Under the pieces are notes generated by a model. It saw nothing but the letters and a program-made list of their open reading frames with translations. It made no database searches and was not told where the DNA came from. The position numbers and the translations under genes were made by a program. Of a stretch of DNA of 64,000 bases, positions 52,164 to 62,612 are shown piece by piece (position 1 is the stretch's first letter; each line of letters opens with the position of its first letter). This DNA comes from Cryoendolithus antarcticus (lineage: Eukaryota; Ascomycota; Dothideomycetes; Cladosporiales; Cladosporiaceae), in assembly GCA_002077065.1 (NCBI GenBank), contig NAJO01000038.1, positions 310,001 to 374,000 on the forward strand, given 5' to 3'.

Positions 52164-53552
52164 TCAGCGGCTTGCCGCCCTACTATAGTCAATTTGTACA
52201 GTCTTCCGGACCATAATCCGGTCTGACCCGTCACTCTCAACACTTCCCGTGTCAATCTCATCGTCTGGCCGTCGATCTCGATGCGTGACGTTGCTAACAG
52301 TGTGTCCCTGCTCCGGATTCAATTTCATCAGGCTCTTGCCACCTTCGTGGATCGGATCTCGATTCCATGACCGCTCTTGCGAGTTCTGCATGTGCCGACT
52401 TCGCACTGTCTTCATCGCGTACGAGCTCTCGCCTTTCGTCGCTGACATATTGCCACTCGAGTCGACTTGTAAGGCTGTAGTGGCGAGGAAGCCCGTGTTG
52501 AAGCTTCGGAGAAAGATGTGCATGCATGGAATCGTTGCTGCCATGAGCGAGGCGTGCATCTCGAGCTCGGTATAGATGGCCAGTAGGACGTAAGTCCACG
52601 AGATGTCGGCGACGTTGCCTGGGGTGTCGCGGAAGGCGTCGAAGCGGAGAATAGTGAAGACAACGACTCTGCATCTGGATTAGGACGTGGATGTAGCAGT
52701 GCGACTAGAGACTTACGGTAGGCGGAACGCAAACCCCGTGACGACCGTCAACTTCGATGCCAGAGGCATCTGTAATCCGTAGACCAGGACAATGGGGAAA
52801 GCCATGAAGGCGAACTCGATGAGGCAGCTCACTGCGCCTATCCCTGTCCAAGCAGTTGTCTAGCGCATCGTCAGGTGCTGTTAATCTGCTGATTAGAGAT
52901 GTCATCTTCATACCACATGCGCTGCATTTGCTGGACTGAGCGTCCACGGGCGCGAGATCTGTGGGCGAAGAGAAATCGCCAGAAGTGAAGCAACGCTCCA
53001 AAGACCGACGACAGCCATCAAGATATGCGCGGCTATGATAATCTTTGGCGCGCTGGACAGCCGATACAGCAGCAGCGAGACTGCCAGCTTCGACGCCGAG
53101 ACCACACAAACGAACAACAGATCGCCTGTGTAGATAGCCTGTTGCAGTGTTAGTAGAGCAGTCACTACAACTTCATGTTAAGCCATGCAACGCACCTTCT
53201 CCATCTTCTCGAGCGCGTGCACTTCAAGATCCTCAATGTGCCGTCCCAGTCCACAGTATACAGCTCTGTACATCGCGACACTCTGCCCGACCGCAAGGAG
53301 CTGCGAGGAAGTCAGCGTTGTGCGCATTCAGTGTCCCACGACTACACTCACACTGCCCACGAGAGCCGCTGCATCGTCCCAACCCACGAGCTTCTTCCAT
53401 GGCCACCTGATTGCCAATCGAATAACCAGTAACAGCGCCGTCCCTGCGAGCAACAGACTCGTCGCGATCGACACAAGAGCGCCGTGATCTTGTTGCGATA
53501 TTACGTGACTCCATGTCGTTTCAGCGCCTGGTGGGTTTGGAGCTGTTGCCAT
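52164..53552 (-). CDS. Fungal-rhodopsin-domain (PTH11-like) integral membrane protein
   Basis: Five exons, 53552-53352, 53300-53196, 53138-52914, 52859-52717 and 52668-52164, give 392 residues. The introns are 48-57 bp. Seven spans can be counted: TSLLLAGTALLLVIRLAI, AALVGSLLAVGQSVAMY, LLFVCVVSASKLAVSLLLY, IIIAAHILMAVVGLWSVASLLAI, VSCLIEFAFMAFPIVLVYGL, WTYVLLAIYTELEMHASLM, with a short one around the IPCMHIFLRSF turn. The extracellular-side WTLSP and the tail motif SDRIMVRKTVQ are typical of this large family of putative fungal receptors, some of which act in surface sensing. No retinal Lys is evident, so it is not an opsin. The ligand is unknown. Confidence 0.88.
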
Positions 53553-55380
53553 TGCGGCATTCACACGAAGCAATTGTCCACGCGGTTGAGTATTGATTCC
53601 TCAGCGATCATCTGAACACTGAGATCGATTCCGACGGCTTATCCAGTTGACGTGCCAGGTTTGTCGAATACCAGTTGTTCAAGACTTTGTGAAACTCTGC
53701 TTGCACAACAAGGCTGACAACAGCCATTGAGTCACCTGACGACAATCAACACATTCGCTCTCAGACACGACATCGCATTGCAGGGGAGTAACGGAGCCTG
53801 CAGGTACCTGATCGATCAGCGCTACACTCGACAGCTTCCGAGGGTGCGGCAAGTAGCTCGACCTTCGCCCACACTGAAAACGCTGTCGCTAAGGGACAAT
53901 GGCCATGGCCGTGCGTAGTGCACAATCGCAGCAGATCGAGACCCTCTCGATGGTATGCTCTCTGCCCATGTAACGTCTGGAGTGTCTCACCGAGAAGTCG
54001 TGGGAGTACTGGGCGGATTGCTGTCAAACCCAAACACAGGCGCCTTCGTGGCACACATCCTTATCCCAAGCCAATCATCTCGGACAAGCTCGAGCATTGA
54101 CATCCTTGTGCTTTTCCTGACCCCCGCGCTAGAGGCACTATGGTCATGCTGCATACGCCAGACTATGGCTATTCCGCCACTCACACGAAGAGGCGATACT
54201 GAGAGGACGTATGAGACAATAATCAGACGCAGGTGATGACTTGCTAGTGGTTACTAGACACATGGTCCACGCTTCCAGGTCGACGTCGCCGACTGCATGG
54301 TCATAAGAAGGCGCCCCACGCAGCCCAAGACGGTTGGGGACCGTGTGTGGGAGAGATGAAGTCTTGCAAGTCTCCACCATGCGGCCCTGGCAAACAACTG
54401 CCGGCGGCAGGGATTCCGGCTCTTTCCCTGGGGAGCATGGCCCGGAAGGCTTGCGATAGTTGCATAAGCTTCTGGGGACTGAGAACTCCTGTTTATATCA
54501 TGGTCTTATGGACTGCATGGTATTATGAAGACTTGCAAGAGGAACGCGCCTAACTTAGGACGAGCAACAGACGCCGTGTCAAACGCAGATGACAGCTTGT
54601 GCGGTCGCCTCCAGCCCGGATCTCCCGATCCTCGCCTTGCCATCCACGCACAGTGCACGCAAATGGTCCCCCACGACCCAGCAGAACGGCTCGCGCTACG
54701 GCGCCTGGGACATGCGGCGCACTATCTGCAAGCCTGCCTGCATTCAAGATGCCCTGCAATCGACGAAAGCGCATGAAATCGCACCTCCAGTGGTCAGGTC
54801 TGATCAAGTCCGAGGCATTCCACACAGCGTTCCGTGATGCGGTGAGAGTGCAACTTAGACTGAGCAATCATCACTCCCATTTGGTAGTACGCTGGACGGT
54901 GTAAGCATTGTGTATGCCTCTCGCTTACCTGCAGAACGCGAGTGTCAAGTTGCCGTACTCTTGTGCAACAGAAGCAATGTCGAAGCCTCGCCGCTGCAAT
55001 TGGCGAGGGTCCGGCACGTCTACATGCCACATCCGCTTCGCCATGGTGCGGAAACGGTAATACTGTAGGGATAGCTCCTACCTACCGAGACGAGCTGCAC
55101 ACCAGCGGCGTCTGATCCCTGTAGGCTCATTCAACCCACATATGGGCGCTCCCTTGAATGTAGTTCGAAGCAAGAACGGAGCACTAGGCTCGTAGTGCCG
55201 GGATAGCGGCTTGCTGGCACTGATGCGATCGAAGAGCTGCGAGATCTCAAGTCGCGCCTTCCTCGCGCCGCTCGTTCCTTCCCATTATCTGCTGGTCCTA
55301 ACAGATATCATCGACCACTCCACTACTTATACTTGGGCAGTATTGTATCTTATATCACCCTGCGATTGTCATCGGTAATT
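53553..55380. other. Divergent 1.8-kb intergenic region
   Basis: Between the rhodopsin-like gene (minus) and the APC permease (plus). Except for the weak candidate at 54550-55044 I see no gene. A TATA-like or other core promoter element near the permease start is not evident. Confidence 0.45.
54550..55044 (-). pseudogene. Possible decayed or misread gene
   Basis: An ATG at 55044 opens a short exon MAKRMWHVDVPDPRQLQRRGFDIASVAQEYGNLTLAFC that ends at a strong GTAAGC donor (near 54928). Downstream on the same strand is a frame to 54550 with GILNAGRLADSAPHVPGAVARAVLLGRGG. No join gives a recognisable domain. The first exon looks coding, the rest does not. I give it only as a candidate remnant. 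Confidence 0.22.
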
Positions 55381-57214
55381 ATGGACTGCAATGCTGGCTA
55401 CGACCATGATGAGAAGCAAGCCAGTATGGCGACAGGAGGATATGAAATGCAGACTGCACCGAAGACCAATGCACACTTCCGTCTGCAAGAGACGAACGCG
55501 CGAACGCCTGAGTACCAAGGCGCCGACCACACTTACAATGATCAGACGGACATGCGCCGTCTGGGCAAGAAGCAGGAGCTTCGGCGCAACTTCAGGTTCA
55601 CATCCATTCTAGGTTTCGTAGCGATCGCTATGGGTACCTGGGAAGTCATTCTGAGCGCCACCGCGGCTGGATTGACCAATGGAGGAACAGGTGGAATGAT
55701 TTGGATGTTTGTGGGAAGCTACATTTGCTTCGGTACCATTGTTCTGAGTCTGGCAGAGATGTCGAGTATGGCGCCTACAGCAGGCGGGCAGTACCGTGAG
55801 TAGCACAAATTGTTGTGAAGCGCGAGCTAAGCACTGACTGTCGTGCAAGATTGGGCTTCCGAGTTCGCGCCTGCAAGTCAGCAGAAGATCATCTCGTACA
55901 TCTCAGGCTGGATGTCGACACTGTCCTGGCAGTGTGGAACATGCTCTGGGATGTTCCTACTCGGCATACAGATACAGGGTCTGCTCTCTCTGACGCACGA
56001 GAATTACAGCCCGAAATCGTGGCAGGGCTATTTATTCGTGATCCTCATGGTCACGATTGGGCTAGCTTTCAACACTATCCTCGCCAAGCAGCTGCCCTGG
56101 ATCGAAGGAGTCATCTTGGTACGTCGTTCTCGTGTATGGTGAAGTGATATGAGAAGGCGCATCCTCCTCTGGTACTGACGTCGTAATCCTTCAGGTCTTC
56201 CACATCTTCGGATGGATCACGGTACTCATCGTCCTTGGGATACTCAGCCCGAAGAACAACGCCACCCAGGTCTTCACCAGCTTCCAGAACGAGGGCGGCT
56301 GGGGTAGTATCGGATTGTCCATGCTGGTCGGCCAGGTGACTTCGATCTATGGACTCATAGGCTCTGATGGCGCCGCCCACATGGCTGAGGAGACCAAGAA
56401 CGCCTCAATCATTGTCCCTCGCACCATGCTCTGGTCTTACATTCTCAACGGTGGGATGGGATTTGCTATGTTGATCATGTACTGCTTCTGTCTCACGGAC
56501 GTCACCTCGGCACTGGATCCAACGATCAACCGCAGCGGCTTTCCGTACATCTATGTCTTCCAGACTGGTACCGGATCTACTGGAGGCGCAGTCGGCTTGA
56601 CCAGCATCATCCTCATACTCGGCATTGCGGGAGCGACGTCTTTCTTTGCATCGACCTCTCGACAGACCTTCGCTTTCGCCCGCGATAATGGTCTCCCTGG
56701 CTCGAAGTGGATTAGCACAGTTCATCCGACACTACTCATTCCACTCAACGCCATCTTGGTAACCTACGGCTTCACAATTTTGCTCTCTTTGATCACGCTG
56801 GGCAGCACAGTGGCTTTGTATGTTGAATGCTTTACCTCTTGCGCACCGGAAATCCCCACTGACTTTCCACATAGCAACGCTATCATCTCCCTCCAGCTCC
56901 TCGCCTTAATGGGCACATACGCCGTTTCGATCGGCTGCGTCGCTCTCAAGCGCTTGCGCGGCCATCCTTTGCCACCCTCTCGCTGGTCGCTTGGCAAGTT
57001 GGGTCTCCCGATCAACCTTTTCGCCTTCACCTACGCTTGCTTCGCTACCATCTTCGTTTGCTTCCCAGTGTTCACGCCGGTCACACCGCAAAGCATGAAT
57101 TGGGCCATTGTCATGTTCACTGCAGTGTTGGTCATTGCCATGATATACTACGTTGTGAAGGGGCGGAAGACGTACGAGGGACCTGTCGTATTCGTGCAGC
57201 CTATTGAAGACTAG
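55381..57214 (+). CDS. APC-family permease (GABA/choline/amino-acid type)
   Basis: Exons 55381-55795, 55850-56118, 56195-56817 and 56875-57214 give 548 residues. A 70-residue polar N-terminus precedes about 12 spans. Family marks are FTSILGFVAIAMGTWE, SLAEMSSMAPTAGGQYHWASEF, LVGQVTSIYGLIGSDGAAHMAEE, ASTSRQTFAFARDNGLPGSKW and LGSTVAFNAIISLQLLALMGTYAVS. The first junction rebuilds QYHWASEF and the last rebuilds STVAFNAI. The last intron (57 bp) has no stop in frame, so retention would only insert 19 residues into the loop before a span. Relatives carry GABA, choline or amino acids into the cell or vacuole. The substrate here is open. It lies next to nucleobase-related genes. Confidence 0.92.
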
Positions 57215-57642
57215 AGGGTCGTGTTGTCATCGTGCGTGGCGTAAAGGACAATGCGAGTACTTTTGAATACGGACCCATGAGGTGTGGAAGATAGCACTGT
57301 CCAGACGCTCTGTATGGATCCGACGTTGGGTAGCCATTGCAATGCAAAGTAAATCTGCCCCAGTCGCCCGCAGCGATACGTCCTTGTGCTTCCATCTCTT
57401 CGTGTAGCTAACGAGAAGTCGTCATGTCTCGCAGATTCGTCACGTACAGGGACTCGAAAGTCCCTAGAAGAGACCAGCAAGCACTCTCATGCCCTAGACA
57501 AAGCCATGATGCGTAAGACGTGGCTTCAGCTGCCTCTGTAGGCTATAGGCGAATAGCACAAGGGCATTGGTACCGGCCTTCTCATCCATATAGGGCTGAA
57601 GAAGTTCCCAACAACCACGCCCCTCGTCAACACAGCGACGAC
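57215..57642. other. Intergenic region between the permease and the three-domain gene
   Basis: 428 bp; the frame of the next gene is open upstream to a GTG at 57520, but without an ATG before 57643. No element named. Confidence 0.45.
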
Positions 57643-59661
57643 ATGGCTACCCAAACTCCCGCAAAGATCATGGGTCTGTATGGTCTGCCTGGCGTCGGTA
57701 AGACTACACTTTTGAATCTGCTCAAGAAATTGGTACCTCACGACTCTTTCGCCTTTTATGAAGGTTCCGAGATGGTCGCCAATGCTGCTAGTGGCTCTCT
57801 CGATACCTTTAGAAGTGCCGACGACAACACGAAAACCCTCTTCCGCGCTCAAGCAATTGCCAACATTGCCGGAGAGTGTACTGCGAGTGGCAAAACGGGC
57901 ATCGTTACCGGGCACTACTCTTTCTTGAACGCCAGTACAGAACGCCCGAATGTCGTCCTCACAACAGCGGACACTCGTCACTACACCCACATCATCTATC
58001 TCTCTGCCAGTGGAGAGGAGATTGAGCAGCGCTGTAGGCATACCAGTCATGCCCGTGTTGCGCTCACAGCTGCAGAGATCAAGCGCTGGGCTGTAACAGA
58101 GGTGGAGGAACTGAGACGTCACTGCTACAGTAATCAGATTCTGCTCGCAATTCTGCGCATCGAACAGATGTCACCCACCAATGTTGCCGAAGCAGTTGCG
58201 TCCCTGGTGCAGCGCTTCCCTCTACAAAGTCCAGGGCTCAACGAGCAGCGTGTCACCATTGTCGTGAACGACTTCCTCTCAAAACAATCTGCCACGTTGC
58301 GAAGGGTTCTTATGTTTGATGGTGCCAAGACTCTCTGCGATGAGGATGCAGCCGGGCGCCTGTGGCGCAAGTACGATAAAGCCTCGAATGTTATCGATCA
58401 GCCTGCCAACGCGGTCTACAAGTTCGTTGGCTACTCGAGGTCGGCTTACTCGCAAGCAGCTCAGCTATATCGCGAGCTTGGGCCCAGTGACTTTGCTGAA
58501 TACTGTGCGGAGGTCGCGGCAGATATCCATGTTGTGCTGGAACTTCGCAGTATCCTCGCTGTTGCGAAGCACCATGACCAAATCGCAGTGGTGGTAGTGA
58601 CCTCTGGGCTCCGCCGGATCTGGGAGACAGCTCTGAGCGGGCTTGTCAAGGATGTAAATGTCGTGGGTGACGATCCTTTCGACGAAGTTGGCAGCGAGTA
58701 CGTTTTATCGCCCAGCACCAAGGCCGAGGTCGTAATACAGCTTCAGAATCGTGGCCTAGAAGTTTGAGCATTTGGAGACAGCCCATCCAATCTACCCATG
58801 CTGCAAAAAGCCGATCGTCGTGTGGTCGTCATGGGTACGGCAGCAACCAGAAGTCGTTCCATGGATCATGAGCTTGAGACGGCTATCGAAGCGGGCTCTC
58901 TCACGGAGGTCGAACACCTGATCTCGTGCTCTGACGATCACGATCACACCCCATGTCCGCCTCGTCTCTCGGCAGAGAAGCTGCCTACCGTACACAGCGC
59001 TGATACCACAAGCTCCCTTTACGCACTGCCGCCTCGGTTCCGTTTCCATCACGCCACTAACAAGCCATCCAGCAAACTCCTCGGCACTCCGACACGAGAT
59101 GCCACCGGCCATGGTCCATCTCTACGCAAGGCTCATCAGCAGATCGGTCAATATCTCGCCATCGAGTATGTCTCTGATGTCCTCGGCCTGGCCAAACACA
59201 GCATCACCAATGTGCACGGCCAGCGAGATGTCGGACATTGTCTCACGAAAGAGGACCGCACTATGATCGTTCCCTTGATGCGAAGTGGAGAGCCTATGGC
59301 TATGGGTGTCAACGACGTTTTTCCACAGGCCGTGTTCTTCCACGCCAAGAATCCGGCAGATCTCAGACCGGAGTATCTCGATCAATGCGAAGCAGTGACC
59401 TTGGTCGACTCTGTCATTAACAGCGGCGCTTCAATCGCGGAATTTGTGACACACGTCCGTGCTCGTCGTGGATCGATGTCGATCGTTGTGGTCACTAGCG
59501 TGGTTCGCGCTCACGCAGTGCGTCCGGGAGGTCCTGTTCGCAACATGGCACTCAAGAATGAAGTCGCTATTGTTGCGCTGCGATTGTCAGACAAGAAGTA
59601 CACGGGAAAAGGAGTCACTGATACAGGGGCGCGGCTGTTCAACACGACAGCGCTTGAGTAG
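57643..59661 (+). pseudogene. P-loop kinase / HAD / uracil phosphoribosyltransferase fusion, interrupted by an in-frame TGA
   Basis: A single frame of 673 codons from MATQTPAKIMGLYG, broken only by TGA at 58765-58767 (codon 375). Domain 1 (1-210) is a P-loop kinase with Walker A GLPGVGKT at 14-21. Domain 2 (220-410) is HAD-like, beginning RRVLMFDGAKTLCDEDAAGRLW, and the stop falls one codon before its motif AFGDSPSNLPMLQKAD. Domain 3 (about 455-672) is a UPRTase-type phosphoribosyltransferase (LLGTPTRDATGHGPSLRKAHQQIGQYLAIEY, the PRPP loop LVDSVINSGAS near 587-597, and the C-terminal KYTGKGVTDTGARLFNTT). I expect Trp (TGG) at the stop position from relatives. Splicing out the stop would also remove the conserved AFGDSP segment. 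Uracil salvage to UMP or a control role is inferred. Confidence 0.85.
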
Positions 59662-59716
59662 TAGAAGGATTGAAATCGTGCCGCATCTGTCTGCATCCGT
59701 AGATTGCATATTGGTA

Positions 59717-61888
59717 CTATAGAGTGTATACAAACTCCGGATTCTCCCTGTCAGTAAGATCCAAGAACTCCTGGTTCTCCAGCTTGACATAGCCGGGCTG
59801 TGCGCGAAGCGCTGCCTTCATGCTGTTCTGCCTTCGACAGTACCAGTAGATGAAGAACATGTCGACGAGACACACTGCCCAGCAGGCGATGATCGTAATC
59901 TCTGCTGGTACGTAGCGTGGTGCATCCTTGGGTCGGAAGACCTGCGGCTGTTAGTACGAAGTAATTTGCAAACCATTGCGGGACATGTTCGCACCTGAGG
60001 ACCGATGATATTACCAATACAGTATCCAATCAAGTACAGGGCAGCCACCGTAGTCTTCTTCGTATACCCAGCCACATTGCTTGCAATCAATGAGAGGAAG
60101 GCTACGAAGGGAGTCGGAGAAGCCTGAGTGAGGTAGTAGCCTGCCAGTCTGCCGCTGTTGTTGTTCAACGGAAGGCCAACAATCAGAGCCATGCCGAGGA
60201 TGGCGATGACGAGACCGGACGTTGCTATGAGGATTCGATTTTTGTAGCGGTCGCCGAGATAGCCGCAGACTACCAGCGCAACGACTTCGACGATGCCGCC
60301 TGGTGTGCCGTAGAGAAGGGACTGCTCGGAGGTATAGCCAAAGGATGTGATCAGCTGGGAGAAGAAGTTCGATATTCCACCATTAGGTATGTCGGCAACA
60401 AGGGCGTAGAATACGAAAGCCCAAGTCAATGGATCAATAAGTGCTTCTCGTAGCTGATACATCTTGAAGTGTTTGTTCCCTGTGGTCACGTGATCGTCAG
60501 TAGATGGTGTATCTAGTCCGAGGCTATGCAGTACTCACCGATGCCCTGCTGATTGATGCGTACTCGCTCAATGGCGAGTATGCGGTCACCTTTGCTCAGC
60601 CATCGAGCGTTCAGCTGACTGTCCGGAACAACAAATAAGAAGATCACCCCGATGGTCGAGGTGAGGAGACCAATGAAGAGGAAAACTGATCCGGCGTCAG
60701 TATGATACCGAAGTTACGCAAGTCGGACATGACCTACCGATCTTCCAGCCAGCGAGCGATGCTGGGTGCTGCGTTGTGCCTTTGCTGATGGCGTACGCGA
60801 CCAGGCCGCCGAAGATCTGTGCCCAGCCATTGAAGGAGAACCAAATGCCTACGCGAGTGCCTTGCTCTGCTTTTGTGTACCATTCTAGACGCAGATGTCA
60901 GTATCGCATACTTGAGCTCCTCTCTCCGGATACAGCATTGGAGGAACTGGGAGAAGTCAGTCAGGATTGTCTAGGTGCGCGCGTGTCATGATGCTCTCAC
61001 CTAACGGGATGTGAGTAGCGCGAAGCCAGGCGTGACAGCAGCCTATAGGCGTCAGTCAAAAGTCATTTCGGGATCAGGGTATCAGCTTGCCTCGAACACG
61101 CCTAAGAAAAAGCGTACAGCCACGGCGCCAGCGAAGTTGCTGACTGCAGCGAAGCATGCAAGTGTGGCACCCCACATGATCACATTGAAAGAGCTGTACT
61201 TGCCCAGAGGCAGACGTTGCAGCAGTCGATTGGTTGGGTATTCCCACTGCATCAAAATGTCAGTATGGTATTAGCAACAGCACGACAGTGACAGAAAGGT
61301 TCCGATACCGCTATGTAGCCAAAGTAGAACATGGAGCCGAGCCTGTGATCGCGGAACAAGTCAGCGGACGTCATAACACAGTTGGAACAAGAGCTTCGCT
61401 CGTACCATTGATAGTTATCACCCACGAGGCCGATGTCCTTCTTGATGCCCATGACGGATGCGTACGAACTGGAGTAAGGTCGGTCAGTATGGCAGGGCTC
61501 GTACGATGGGCTGCCCCACTGACTCACATGCTAGTCTTGTCCAGATAGTTCAGGCCATAGACCACACACATGATCTACCAACAACCTAGTCAGCTTCTAT
61601 ATCTGCAACAGCCTGCTTTGCCTCCCAGTAGTAGATCGAAGGAGTGCTCACCGGCATCAAGTTCCAGTCAATCTTCCTCAGCAGTCTCCTATTCGTAGCC
61701 TCATCAAGCTGCAGCACCTGCCCATCATGGCTAGCGAAGGCTTTCAGCGCCTCATCCGCATCATGCGAGTGCTTCAAGATATCCTCGGGTACGCTGCCAC
61801 GTCGGATGGCATCTGCGAGAGGAGCTGGTAATCCTTTCTCGATTTCCGGGTCGATCGAACGTTTTTCGGCGTCTGGCGAGTCGGCCAT
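59717..61888 (-). CDS. MFS transporter of the allantoate/nicotinate (Dal5/Tna1) anion:cation symporter group
   Basis: Ten exons give 525 residues: 61888-61652, 61574-61528, 61468-61406, 61342-61309, 61246-61091, 61042-61006, 60884-60738, 60685-60539, 60479-59995 and 59941-59717. All phases close. The order of family marks is LRKIDWNLMPIMCVVYGLNYLDKTSISYASVMGIKKDIGLVGDNYQWLGSMFYFGYIAWEYPTNRLLQRLPLGKY, VRFFLGVFEAAVTPGF, QWYTKAEQGTRVGIWFSFNG and YKNRILIATSGLVIAILGM, with twelve spans. The intron at 61043-61090 uses a GC donor (GAG|GCAAGC); the conserved EAAVTPGF demands it. Dal5-type carriers import allantoate, ureidosuccinate or other carboxylates. The gene lies just downstream of allantoicase and converges with the three-domain gene (55 bp between stops). 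Confidence 0.93.
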
Positions 61889-62612
61889 TGCGAGATAACA
61901 GCGTTGAGATTGTTCCAAGATATGCTCCCAGAAGTTTGAGTAGCTACGGCGCTTGAGTAGAGACTATAGAGAGGGATGGCAAACGCGATCACGCTACTCA
62001 ACAGATAGAATGCAGTGCAAAGAAAGATATAGCATTAGATACCATACCATAACATAACATCAAAAGCTACCCAACCTTATGACGGACGAGGCTTCCGCAT
62101 CATGTCGCCCACACCACAGTGATAGGCGATTGATCTGAGCTGGGGTCCAGATAGGGCAGCTCGAACGGTGACGAAAGCGTGAGGTTGACGTGATAAGTGC
62201 GGAGTCGTGCTGGTTGCATTGCATCGGTGTAACTTCGATGCGGTGCAGCTGTGCTGCTCCACGGCTTGGCGTGGGAGCTTCGCGCGGAGGGCGGAATGGG
62301 CGCGCATTGTACGGTGGATAATTGATGGGGTTGGAGATCGGCGTATAGTTGGGAATAGGAAGATGATAGTGACAATTGAGAGGCCCATTGCACTGACAAG
62401 GCAAGGGTCGTGACGAACGGCAGGGACGGTGTATGGCTGTGGCTCGGAAGCAGCCAAGACTGCAAGATCGCACGGCACGCTTATCAGGAGGCCGAAGCAA
62501 ATGCTTGGATCGATCGATGCTGGGCATTCCCATATCTGTATGATACGCATCTGCCCTCCACAGCCCGAGGGAGGCTCATGTCGACGCCAACGAGAGCCTG
62601 ATGTCGAGAACA
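61889..62612. other. Intergenic region between the transporter and allantoicase
   Basis: 724 bp between two minus-strand genes. Overlapping frames at 62060-62613 have no domain and conflict with each other. Apart from the GATA motifs I see nothing. Confidence 0.45.
61893..62008. promoter_or_regulatory. GATA (AreA-type) motifs upstream of the MFS transporter
   Basis: AGATAA at 61893-61898 and AGATAG at 62003-62008 match HGATAR, the site of the nitrogen GATA activators AreA/Gln3. They lie within 120 bp of the transporter start. The motif is short and common, so this is weak on its own but fits the neighbouring allantoicase gene. Confidence 0.3.

Noticed and set aside
58756..58806. An intron from GTTTGA to CAAAAAG that would remove the internal TGA
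   Set aside because: It would delete the conserved AFGDSP motif and needs a poor GTTTGA donor with no branch point.
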